Shown here: piece after piece, positions 44,390 through 54,889 of the stretch | Numbering within the stretch: position 1 is the first letter of the stretch | Layout of the letters: every line of letters begins with the position of its first letter | Assembly: GCA_036346225.1 (NCBI GenBank) | Contig: JARFIW010001739.1 | Coordinates: forward strand, 12,007,001 to 12,071,000 | Direction of reading: 5' to 3' | Length of the DNA: 64,000 nt | Origin: Platerodrilus igneus | Taxonomy: Eukaryota > Arthropoda > Insecta > Coleoptera > Lycidae | Notes under the pieces: generated by a model | Database searches by the model: none | What the model saw: the letters and a program-made list of their open reading frames with translations, nothing else | Told to the model about the DNA's origin: nothing | Program-made: the position numbers and the translations under genes

Positions 44390-45147
44390 TGTTACGGGCC
44401 AAATCAGCACTTAAACATTTTTCAGGTTAATTTTGATGTGCGGAAGTTTCGCGCCATAAATTCAAAAGACTCGGTGCGCATATTTCCGTCACGTCACAGT
44501 GCGTTTGCGCCAGATCGCGCGACGCGAGTGGAGTAGGGACAAAGTGGGGAGAAGTTTCCGTTAGACGCTTTAACGTGGCTGTTTGCCTTTGATCTTCGAG
44601 GAGTGCAGTTGTCGTGCTTGGTATCGTATCTTTATTTTTATTATGTAGATTTCCCTTGCTTATCTTGTCTGTCTTTGCCTGATTAACCCGTTCCTATCGT
44701 TCCGCTACATATAGAAATCTGGTACGACCTTGGAGCATCCCACGACTCTAGAACGAGTCGGATGTCCATGCTCCGCCAACAGCACCGGAGCAGTCACCAT
44801 CTTTAATTGCCTTCAAGGGGCAAGCAGCCGCCCTTATGGACGTGCTGACGCCATCTTTATATATCCTGAAGGACGATTGGCGTACTTCGTGGAAATCTGG
44901 ACCTATTATGTAAGTACCTTGTTGACCTAATTGTTGTAAAGTTACTTTATATATTGCGTAATTTAATTTGTGCATTGGTGACGTCATTGACCGATGGGCG
45001 CGCCCAAATCTGTACAAGATTAGCGTTACCAACCGCCCGTGACGTCGCTTATTTCGCGCTTGCGCGATGTATTTATCGACGTTTTTTTTAAAACGTAAGA
45101 ATTCGTTTTTTAATTGTAAGAATTTGACGTTTTTTAAACTGTAAGAA
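44390..45147 (+). mobile_element. Gypsy element 5' LTR
   Basis: 758 bases starting TGTTACGGGCC and ending actgtaagaa. By eye about 20 differences from the 758-bp LTR at 49548, roughly 97% identity. It is GC-richer than its surroundings and contains gtgacgtcatt (CRE-like) and gatcgcgcgacgcgag. Upstream is aaca (44386-44389), also found after the 3' LTR if the LTR end is set one base earlier. Confidence 0.93.
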
Positions 45148-45160
45148 TTGGCGCCTTAAT
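45148..45160 (+). promoter_or_regulatory. Gypsy primer binding site
   Basis: ttggcgccttaat follows the LTR directly. The TGGCGCC core fits a tRNA 3' end complement; the rest does not match the tRNA-Lys type seen elsewhere in the window. Confidence 0.6.
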
Positions 45161-45787
45161 GTGTGAGGTTATGATACATACTTCCTTTATAATAATGTAT
45201 CCCCATGTTATTTATTGCTTTTTCACTAAAAAATCAGTTATTTAATATCTGTTAACCTTGAATTTTATGTTCGTGTTTTGGAACAGGCCACATTCCAGAG
45301 ATGTCAAAATTAGTAACTAAATTGGTAACTAAAGGTGAATACTGCCATTTTGATATTGTAATATATAGCTTTTGTCTTAAAATATTTTATTAATTAAATT
45401 AATTTTCTAGTAACTTTAAATGTAGTGTCATCTGTAACTGAAATTCTCTTGCATGTGTGTTTGGTTTGTTTTTGAATTGAAATTTAAAGTGGTTTTCTGC
45501 ACCAGTGTATATAGTATAACCTCACTTGCATACATGTTGCATCATATAATTTTGAATGTAAGTATTTTTAAATGTAACTAATTACCTTATTTTCTACCCA
45601 TTATCAGAAAGAACAAAAAATGCTATAAAATGTAGTTAAAATAATCACTCTATTTATGAATTTTTTTTAACTTATCTCAACTTGTTTTGGATTAATTTTT
45701 AAAGCTACCATTTAAATAACATATAATCTATCTTTCTACAATTTGGAGTGTTTTCTATAACCGAAATCATTTAGTATAATTCACAAT

Positions 45788-45834
<47 letters not shown>

Positions 45835-46620
45835 CAAAATTGTTTGTCCAAATACAGATTTCCTACTTACCTGAGTTGTTAGTGTCTTTTAAAGCGTTAT
45901 TTTGACTTAACCCTGATATATTTTTTTTCTGCTTAGATATTATCTTGCTTTGATATAGTTTTAAAAGTTGTTCCCTTGAATGTTTTAAACAGTATAACCT
46001 ATAAATGCGTTTTGTAGAGGTTCTTGCTTTATATATAGTAACGAAATATACCTAACCATATTTTTACCTTCAAAAATGTTGTAATAAACTGCATCTCTTT
46101 ATATCTGCTCCTTTGAATACAAAAATCAAGGAATTTCCGTTAACGTTTTATTATTTAAACTCATTTACGATAGTTGTTGATAACTCCTGCAATATCGAAA
46201 GAACAATCCAATAATTTGGAATACTGTTACTTTATACATGTATCGTGGAATTTTTCTTTCCTGTAGCGAGTATGATTTTGTCTTGATTGCATATTTTTTT
46301 AGATATCGATATTTTAGCGTACTTTAACATCCATTAAGCGAAATTTACTGTCGGATTTGGTCGTATAACTCTGTAAGTCTAGAACGAGACCCAAAGGCCA
46401 GTCGTTAAGCATTATAAGTCTAGACGAGAATTTGGTTGGTAGGTTTGTCGTTTTAAAATTTGTGAATCATTTTTTTAAGAATGATGTTGAAATTTTTCCT
46501 TATTGGTTTGGGTAGAACTCAAATGAGGGCTTCCCATCCCAATAAATATATGCTTTATAAAATATCTTTTTGTTTTTCAACAATTTTATTAGTGAATCGA
46601 GTTTTAATTACTCTTATCTC
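45161..46620 (+). other. Gypsy internal region without recognisable gag or RT
   Basis: AT-rich; (TA)n at 45790-45832. No gag, protease or RT motif was found, so the element is non-autonomous. Confidence 0.5.
45790..45832. repeat. (TA)n microsatellite
   Basis: About 21 TA units inside the Gypsy element. Confidence 0.95.
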
Positions 46621-46689
46621 TTCACATATCGATTTAAACCTCATTAAATGCCTTTAAATTATCTTTAAAATTGCTCAACCCTACTTACA

Positions 46690-46955
46690 TCTAAAAGCTT
46701 TTCACGTTTACTTCTTTGACAATGTACCTAATGTTTTCTGCTCTCACTTGGCTTAATAACTTGAAACAACCCGCAGGTCGTTTGGCAAGATGGAACTTGC
46801 GTATCTCTCAATTCACTTTTGATGTTAGGCATAGGCATGTCAAATTAAATATCGTACCTGATGCCTTATCTCGTGATGTTGTCTGTCTTAACATTCCAAA
46901 TTTAATTCCTGATACCTGGTATCTTAATATGATTAAACCCTTACGATTTACCTAA
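46690..46955 (+). pseudogene. pol: Gypsy RNase H remnant
   Basis: The frame reads ALTWLNNLKQPAGRLARWNL, then RISQFTFDVRHRHVKLNIVP and DALSR. This is the end of the Ty3/Gypsy RNase H (ALTWL...K...GRLARW...L....F.......N...DALSR). About 60 residues are clear, the upstream part has decayed, and an integrase was not found downstream. It fixes the element's orientation as plus. Confidence 0.85.
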
Positions 46956-48537
46956 TATTTTTTTGTTCTCACTAACAATTGGTTAACTTTAATTACCTAT
47001 TCCTTCTCTCATACAGTATATAATCTCTTACACGTTTAACTTTACTTACCTTAAATTAGCTACCTTTTTCTTTTGGTTGACTTCTCCCTGACCATACCGT
47101 TACTTATATATCACTTCATTCTCTACACCCCCCAATATAACTCTGTTGTTTCATTTAATCAACCCTCGAACTTTTGCTACTGCATATTATTTGGTTTTTA
47201 GTATTTTTCTTACGTCATTTAATTTTGTGTGGTAATTGTCGTAACTTTGCTTGCAATAACTCATTGAATTTTTATGATTGGTTTTAGCTGATGTTGAGTG
47301 GATGATTTTTTCTTTGGGCCCACATAGGAGTCGCGACCCATGCCATTGTAAGAAATAGTCCATGTTCGCAGTTGCAAAAAACTAGGATTGTCTATTCTAT
47401 GTGTTTTTCCTCTGAATTATTGCAGTCGTCCACATTTAACTATAGCATTATTTCTTTCTTTTTCTACGAAATCACCATAACTTATAAACATTTTTTTCAT
47501 TGTTTTTTGTTGAACTTCGTGGTGAGACGCTATTGCTTCTTATTGATATCTTATTAAATTCTCGGTTGTTTTAGCATATTGGGACAGTGTACCTGTATTT
47601 AACTGCTTATAATTAGGCATCGTTGTGTGTTTAGGTGCTACCGTTTTAAAAAAAACTACCTTAAAACAGTTTGTTTTTATGTGAATGTATCTGTAATGAT
47701 ACTTTTAAGTTGTGTCAACTTTTGTCTGATTTTCTTATCGTAGTGGATGCACTCGTTAGGAAAATGATCGTACTAGTTCTCTTGAGAGTCTAGTGAATTT
47801 TTGACGTGTTATACCTTATCTTGTCGGATTAATAACGCAGGTGGTCCTTCAGACTGCGCTGTGTTTCAATAGGGACAACTCTCTACCTTCTCTCGGACTC
47901 TTGTCCAAAAACTCTACATTTTCTCATCCCGCTGTCTCCGTTTATGCCTTATTCTTCTTTCGGTGGACCTGTTCTTGTCCCGGAACACCCGTCTGCCACA
48001 TAAGAGTGATGTTCCCTCACTCCGAGCTACTGGCCACATTGGCTGGTTGAGTAGCGCTTTGCTATCCACCTTTTTCTGTCTCTTTTGCTCAATCCGAGCC
48101 TTTCCTCTACTTTCATCTACCTGGAAGTGCCTCTTATGCATTCCAAATAACCACCTCCTTCTTTTTACCGTTCCTGTTTCTCTGCCTTTTCATTTCCGTT
48201 AGTCACCGTGTGGTTGCGCGGGAGGTTTTCACAGACACCTGGACCCCGTCTTTGGGAATCTTTCGTGAGGTCATGCGGTGCCGCTGTCAGCGCATGGGCA
48301 CTGACAGTGAAGGTATGTATGAGTGTGTGAATGTGTGAGTGGATGTGTATATCGCTATATACCGTGTGGGTATCGGGTGATCGTATCACCGATATCGATT
48401 AACGCCGGGTGCAGGGATGCACCCAAATGCCTTTGCCGGCCCCTCGTGCCGTTTACTGTAAACGGACCTGCTTCACAGGTTGCTCTTTTTAGAGGGTACG
48501 AGAAATGCCCATTTAACGGCTCCACGGAGTCATTTTA
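46956..48537 (+). other. Gypsy internal region, downstream part
   Basis: No integrase motif recognised. 47840-48540 is GC-richer than its surroundings and has a short perfect inverted repeat, CCGTTTAC-t-GTAAACGG, at 48449-48465. The patch could be foreign to the element. Confidence 0.4.
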
Positions 48538-48890
48538 TCGTTATCTTATCTATTGTCTTCGATAATAACTAAGCTAATATCTTTATCTTGTTTTTATCTT
48601 TGATAATACCCTTAGTTTTAGTATCGTTGTCTTACCGACTGCTGTTAGTAATAACTTTTGCTTAAATTCGCGTTATCTTACATGTTATCTTTAGTAATAA
48701 CTTTTGTTTAATATCGCGTTACCTTAACTACTATCTCTAATAATAACTTTAGCTTAATATCGCGTTATCTTACCTAGTATCTCAAATAATAACTAAAGCT
48801 TAATGTCGTTATCTTATCTATTACCTTTGAAGATAACAATTTAAGCTTAATATCGTTATCTTATCTATTATCTTTAACAACAATTTGAGA
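48538..48890. repeat. 46-bp minisatellite
   Basis: About seven degenerate units of 46 bp. Clear units start near 48650 (aataacttttgcttaaattc), 48696, 48742 and 48788, with a core GCTTAATATCGCGTTATCTT. Outer units are more decayed. The repeats are AT-rich with conserved TTATCT blocks. Confidence 0.88.
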
Positions 48891-49547
48891 TCTTGTCTTA
48901 TCTTTTTATCTTCCTAACGTTTGATATTTATGACCAGACGTGGGAATTATTTTTCTTGAAATTTACGTGAAAAAGCTAACCTGATGTAGAAATGTAATTT
49001 GTTAGGTTAGCGATATAAGGATTTAGTAGGGTGGTACTTTTGGTAAATTTGTTGATTCACAACCATGTCATGGACAAGTTTTGATGTGTATCGTTATTAA
49101 ACCAAAGTACCAGTAACAAAATTTGCTAGAGTGTAGAGTGACGCACTCTGTGAACATTTTTAAATTTGGGCACTTTTTGCCAACAAAGAACAGTCTTGAG
49201 GCAACGCTCATGTGTGTTTGCACGTAAGAACTTTAATGTTAGCTTTAGTTTAGATAGGTTAGGCGACTTGTCGCATCTGTTTTAATTTAAGTAGTGTTTC
49301 ATGCTCCCCGACAAATTTGTGCTGTCGATCATTAGTGTAGTCAAAAACAACGGGGCTACATTTTCCGTTTCCTGGTACTTCGGTAGACGTGTTATCGGTC
49401 AAAAAACCAGGTGGAGCCTTATATAAACATTTTGTAGGTTTTAAGTTAGGTTTTATGTAGGGTAGTTAGAACTTAGATTTTAAGCTGTTACTGTGCTAAC
49501 AGACTTTTTCTTTTTTTAAGTTTTTTCTTTTGTGGCTTTGTCGCGAT
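48891..49547 (+). other. Gypsy internal region before 3' LTR
   Basis: No coding motif. The bases just before the LTR are pyrimidine-rich (ttttttcttttgtggctttg), so the usual polypurine tract is not visible. Confidence 0.4.
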
Positions 49548-50305
49548 TGTTACGTGCCAAATCGGCACTTAAACATTTTTCAGGTTAATTTTGATGTGCG
49601 GAAGTTTCGCGCCATAAATTCAAAAGACTCGGTGCGCGTATTTCCGTCGCGTCACAGTGCGTTTGCGCCAGATCGCGCGACGCGAGTGGAGTAGGGACAA
49701 AGTGAGGAGAAGTTTCCGTTAGACGCATTAACGTGGCTGTTTGCCTTTGATCTTCGAGGAGTGCAGTTGTCGTGCTTGGTATCGTATCTTTATTTTTATT
49801 ATGTAGATTTCCCTTGCTTATCTTGTCTGTCTTTGCCTGATTAACCCGTTCCTATCGTTGCTCTACATATAGAAATCTGGTACGACCTTGGAGCAGCCCA
49901 CGACCCTGGAACGAGCCGGATGTCCATGCTCCGCCAACAGCACCGGAGCAGTCACCATCTTTAATTGCCTTCAAGGGGCCAGCAGCCGCCCTTATGGACG
50001 TGCTGACGCCATCTTTATCTATCCTGAAGGACGATTGGCGTACTTCGTGGAAATCTGGACCTATTATGTGAGTACCTTGTTGACCTAATTGTTGTAAATT
50101 TACTTTATATATTGCGTAATTTAATTTGTGCATTGGTGACGTCATTAACCGATGGGCGCGCCCAAATCTGTACAAGATTAGCGTTACCAACCGCCCGTGA
50201 CGTCGCTTATTTCGCGCTTGCGCGATGTATTTATCGACGTTTTTTTTAAAACGTAAGAATTCGTTTTTTAATTGTAAGAATTTGACGCTTTTTAAAACGT
50301 AAGAA
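49548..50305 (+). mobile_element. Gypsy element 3' LTR
   Basis: 758 bases, TGTTACGTGCC to aacgtaagaa, matching 44390-45147 end to end. LINE C sequence resumes at 50306 (acaacgagc). The whole insertion is 5.9 kb. The open frames of 66 codons found at the same place in both LTRs (44730 and 49888) are a by-product of the duplication. Confidence 0.93.
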
Positions 50306-51137
50306 ACAACGAGCTTCTAATAAATAAAGTTGAGGTAGCAGATAGATGAAAGAAATATTTAAAAAATGTATATAAGGAAGACCATATGGATGTGTTAGAG
50401 AACGACCAAGAAGAGGATATAGAAATAGGGTTCTCAGTATTAAGAAAGGAATTTGATAGAGCTGTTAGGGATCTTAAACTAAATAAAGCGCCGGGGATAA
50501 ACGATATACCGGCAGAATTAATAAAATATGCAAGCCAGAAAATTTTAAACAGATTATATGAACTAGTAAAAATAATAAATAACACAGGTGAGGTCCCAGT
50601 AGTTTTCGAAAAAAATATTATTATCCCAATACCAAAAACTCAGGAGCTGATAGGTATGAGAATTTTAGAACAGTTAGTTTCACTTCCCACGCTTTCAAAA
50701 TACTAACAATAATAATTAAAAATAGAGTAGAAGCTTTGATTGAGAATTATTTATGTGAAGACCAATATGGTTTTCGTAAAAACAGAGGGATTAGAGAACC
50801 GATACTAATGATTAAGGTAATAATCGAAAAAAGATTACAAAAAAATAAAAAGACTCATTTCGCGTTTGTAGATTTAGAAAAAGCATTTGATAGGATTATT
50901 TGAATTGTTATGTTGAGGGTTTTGTGTAAAATAGGAATCTCTCATATAGATAGAAAAATTATTTACAGTCTATATAAAAACCAAAGCATAGTAATTAGAT
51001 TTGATGAAATAGAAAAGGAAGCTAAGATTAGAAATGGTGTTAGACAGGGTTGTATACTGTCTCCCTTGATTTTTAATGTTTATATTGAGGAAGCTTTAAA
51101 CTTAGCTAGAGAGAGAGAAGAGATAGGTAATAGTGTA
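50306..51137 (+). pseudogene. RTE LINE C reverse transcriptase, first half
   Basis: Continues the linker: LLINKVEVADR, then EFDRAVRDLKLNKAPGINDI, PAELIKYASQKILNRLYELV and NIIIPIPKTQE. After a frameshift near 50656: FKILTIIIKNRVEALIENYL, CEDQYGFRKNRG, FAFVDLEKAFDRI and, after a stop near 50901, KIGISHIDRKIIYSLYKNQS and NGVRQGCILSPLIFNVYIEE. The sequence changes at about 51137 to the linker of LINE D before the catalytic FADD box, and the rest of LINE C is not found after LINE D. Confidence 0.88.
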
Positions 51138-52892
51138 CGGATTGATGAAAAATGCAAAGAAGTACAAACTAAGATGGAAATAGGAAAGACAGACGAAGCA
51201 TACAAATTAATTAGAATGAATTTTAGGGATATAAAACCGTATAGCAAAAATATAAGGGACGCACAAGGAAACGTCATTATAGAAAACGTAGAGAAAGTGA
51301 GTAGATGGCAAGAATATATAGGGAATTTATATGCAGGAGAGGAACTAACTGCATTAGAACAGGCATCAGACATTGAAAATGATGACTTGGGATATCCTAT
51401 ACTTCGAGACGAGTTTGAATTAGCATTAAAGAGTCTGAAAAATGGTAAGGCGCCGGGTACAGATAAGGTGCAAGCAGAAACTCTAAAAGCCGCTGGACAA
51501 GCAGTAACAGAACGTCTCTTCCAACTGGTAAGCTATATGTATGAGACAGGCGAGATACCCAAAGATTTCAAACGTTGCATCATAGTAACTATACTAAAAA
51601 AGAAAGGCGCGGATAGATGTGAAAATTTTCGAACAATGAGTTTGACAACACACGTGTCAAAAATATTAACTAGAATTGTGCAAAGACGAATGAAAAAACG
51701 AGCTGAAGAAATACTAGGAGAAGACCAATTTGGGTTTAGGCGAAACAGGGGAACACGGGAGGCTATTTTAGCTCTGAGAGTGATAATGGAGAAAACAATA
51801 GAAAAGGGAAAGCATGTATATAGGGTTTGTAGATCTGGAAAAGCATTCGACAATGTAAATTGGAAAAAATGTTTGAAATACTCAAAAGATTGGAATGAGT
51901 TATAGGGATAGACGAATAGTACATAGCTTATACAAAGAGCAAACAGCAATAATAGAATTAGAGCAGGAACGTAGAGAAGTAAACATTAGGAAAGGGGTGA
52001 GACAGGGATGTGCCCTATCCCCATTGATTTTTAACTTGTACATAGAAGAGGCAATGAATACTGTCAAATGCAGGAAGACATTTGGAATTACTATGCAGGG
52101 ACAAAAAATTGATATGCTTAGATTTGCAGATGATATAGCGGTATTAGCGTCTAGCAAGGAAGAGTTAGAAGCTGCTCTTAATGAAATGGAAACGATTCTA
52201 GCAGAGAGATACGGTATGAAAATTAACAAAACTAAAACTAAAGTTCTAGTTTGCAAAGGTGGGGAAAATAAATCAAAAACAAGAATACAAGTATTTAACA
52301 CGAACTTACAAGAGGTTAAGGATTTCTGCTACCTAGGAAGCCAAATAACGCAAGATGGGAAAAGCACAAAAGATATAAAACAAAGATTAGCACAAGCTCG
52401 TGCTACATTTAACAAGAAAAAGCAACTACTGTGCTCAAAGACCACAAACATAGAAACAAGGAAAAGAGTGCTTAAAACATATGTGTGAAGCACAGCACTG
52501 TATGGCTGTGAAGCCTGGACAGTAGGAGAAGCAGACAAGAAAAAGGTAGAAGCCTTTGAAATGTGGTGTTACAGGCGTATGATGAAGATATCATGGACAG
52601 ACAAAGTTAAGAACGAAGAGGTACTAAAAATGGTAGGGAAGAAAGAAATATGTGGAAAACGGTAAAAAATAGGAGAGATAGGATGATAGGCCACATACTA
52701 CGGCATGAGGGAATAGTGCGGAATATATTAGAAGCAGAGATAGGAAAAAAGAGAAGAAGAGGCAGACCTAGATTAGACTACTGCACACAGATAGTAAAAG
52801 ATGTAGGCTGTAGAGGTTTCAGGGAGATGTGCAGGCTAGCCCAGAATAGAAATCAATGGAGGTACGCATCCAACCAATCCCAAGATGGATAA
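51138..52892 (+). pseudogene. RTE LINE D linker, reverse transcriptase, C-terminus
   Basis: Near-identical to LINE A in inverted orientation. It joins LINE C in frame, making an open frame at 50910-51905. It reads MEIGKTDEAYKLIRMNFRDI, NGKAPGTDKVQAETLKAAGQ, EDQFGFRRNRGTREAI, a shift inside the FVDLEKAFD region near 51830, then GVRQGCALSPLIF, LRFADDIAVLASS (FADD intact at about 52124), KVLVCKGGENKSKTR, a TGG-to-TGA stop after VLKTYV at 52486, and the terminus RRRGRPRLDYC and CRLAQNRNQWRYAS, stop at 52890. A further shift is near 52635. Confidence 0.9.
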
Positions 52893-54889
52893 ACTAATGA
52901 CGAAAAGATAACTGTGCTTAAACATGATGATTATTATAAGTAACTACAAGAATTGGTTGGGCAATATTCTCGAATAATGTTAAGTGTGTGAAAGGATTTA
53001 CTGGAAAACCATTATTTCGGCAAATGTCTAAGTGTTGGGGGATCTTGGTAGCCACAGGTTGCTTAACCTCCTTCACTGAATCTCGGTAAAATAGGGTATA
53101 AAATTAGAAAACAATAGAAAGGGAACGAGCTGAATACACATACTTCCTGAAAAGAAGAAAAGAAGAAAAAGAAGAAAACCACCAAAAACGCAAAATCAAA
53201 GAAGTTGCTTATATAACCCTACATAAAAATAACTGAGTTGCAAACGAATCCGTGACTTTCAGTAAACAATGGATTCCATTACTAAAAGAAATAACAAATG
53301 AAAATCAAATGCCCACAATATCTAGGTAGCATTGCAAGTTTTTCCTGGGTTTTCCTTGCAATATTAACATGAAATACAGCCTACATACATGATTTCTATT
53401 TATACATAAAATTTATACATAAAATAACTAATTACATAAAAATAAGCATATTAACAATCCTTATAAAACAGCATTGGTATCTGACAAGTATAAATCCACA
53501 ATAAGGTTACCTCAAAACAATATACAATCTCCGTTGAACAGTATTGGTATCTGACAAGTGTAAACCCGCCATAGAGTCGCCTCAGAACCATGTTAAAATC
53601 TACCAAAGAGGTAACTTAAATCATAATGAATTTTCCCCCTCAAAATAAATATAAAAAAACGACTACTTAAGCCTTTCAATAATGCAATCGCACACTTCTT
53701 TAATAACCATCCTCTCAATTGTATAAATAGAAACATGTTAAAAAATGTTTTCCAATTCCAAGTTATTGAATTTATATAAAAACATTAATCAGCTGATTTC
53801 ACGTTAAGCGTATTGACTACCTAAAGAAAGCCGATCCCAGGTCGCAACACAAATTAAAGGCAATCATTCTGTTAAACTTTAAAATTTTTTGCTTAGTATA
53901 CTCAAGCCAAATATTTCAAACATCAATAAATCAAAGTCACCTTCAATTTATGTCATAAATGTCAAACTTGAAGTTTTTATTATTATTTTGACAACGATCC
54001 TAGGTCATGGATCGAAACGTAAATAAAGTTGATTTTAAAAAACTATGAGTGGTTTAATTCCCAAAGAAGATTAACCTGAATACACATGCTGTGTGAGAAT
54101 TTCAGGGAACTATGTAGGCTTGCTCAGAATATAGATAAGTGCAGGTACGTGTCCAACCAGTTTTGAGATGGAAAACCTAATGACGAAAAAATAAGCGCAG
54201 ATAAATCTGATGATTAGTATAAACAACTAGTTGTTGATTGCGAAATACCTGCAACTAATGTTGACTGTGCGAAATGATAAATTGGAAAATATATTAAATC
54301 GCCAAATGGTTAAGTGTTGGGGGAACTTGGCAGCCACAGGCTTCTTACCTCCCTTCAAAACCATTGAAGGTCGGAGAAATAGGGCATATAACTGTAAAAC
54401 AATAGAAAGTGATCGAACTGCATCTAACAAGAAAAAACATCGCCAATGAGGATAGACAACAAACATAGAATAAGAAGAAAATTGTTGAAAGCATATGTGT
54501 GGAGCACAGCACAGTATGCCTATGAAATACGGGAAGTCTGAAACGCAGACAGAAAAACGGTAGCAGTCTTTTGAAATGATGTGCTTCAGATGTATGAGGA
54601 TCGATAGACAAAGATAATAACAAATAAGTTACAGAAATAGTAGGGGAACAAGGATATCTGGGGAAAGAGAGAAATAGTAGGGCGGAATACGTTCTAAGGC
54701 ATTTTTGGGGAATAGTATGTGATATATTACAAGCAAGGATAGGAAAAAAGAGGTAGATGTAGACCTAGATCAGGCAGTTATAGATGCAAACTGTGCATAT
54801 TTCAGGGAAATCTGTAGGTTAGTTCAGAATAGGGAACAATGATGGTACGCGTCTAACCAGTTCTAGGACTGAAGACCTAATGATGATGA
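52893..54889 (+). pseudogene. Compound 3' tail of LINE D with an insert
   Basis: After the stop, the tail matches that of LINE A in order: 3' untranslated block (gtctaagtgttgggggatct, 53027), a decayed C-terminus (gtaggcttgctcagaatata, 54115), a decayed untranslated block (54300), a decayed RT C-terminal part (gcatatgtgtggagcacagc, 54492) and a last terminus (gtaggttagttcagaatagg, 54822) ending gacctaatgatgatg. It is interrupted at 53142-54075 by a 934-bp insert that LINE A lacks. Confidence 0.8.
53142..54075. mobile_element. 934-bp insert with 12-bp target duplication
   Basis: Flanked by CTGAATACACAT at 53130-53141 and 54076-54087; LINE A has one copy at the same place, so this is a clean insertion. 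It starts with a purine-rich run, contains a degenerate two-copy repeat with a period of about 70 bp (cagcattggtatctgacaag, cagtattggtatctgacaag) and ends with gatcc-taggtcat-ggatc-gaaacg, a hairpin followed by GAAAC, then an A-rich tail. No coding frame was found. It is a non-autonomous retroelement of unknown class, perhaps SINE-like or Penelope-related. Confidence 0.85.

Noticed and set aside
44730..44930. Conserved 66-codon ORF, repeated at 49888-50088
   Set aside because: The repetition follows from its position in the two LTRs; no known domain, and the antisense frame is equally open.
47914..48141. Basic 75-codon minus-strand frame in the GC-richer patch
   Set aside because: Rich in Arg and Lys because of base composition, with no recognised family; kept only as part of the Gypsy interior.
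48538..48890. CRISPR-like array
   Set aside because: The 46-bp units abut without unique spacers, and the setting is a eukaryotic retroelement.
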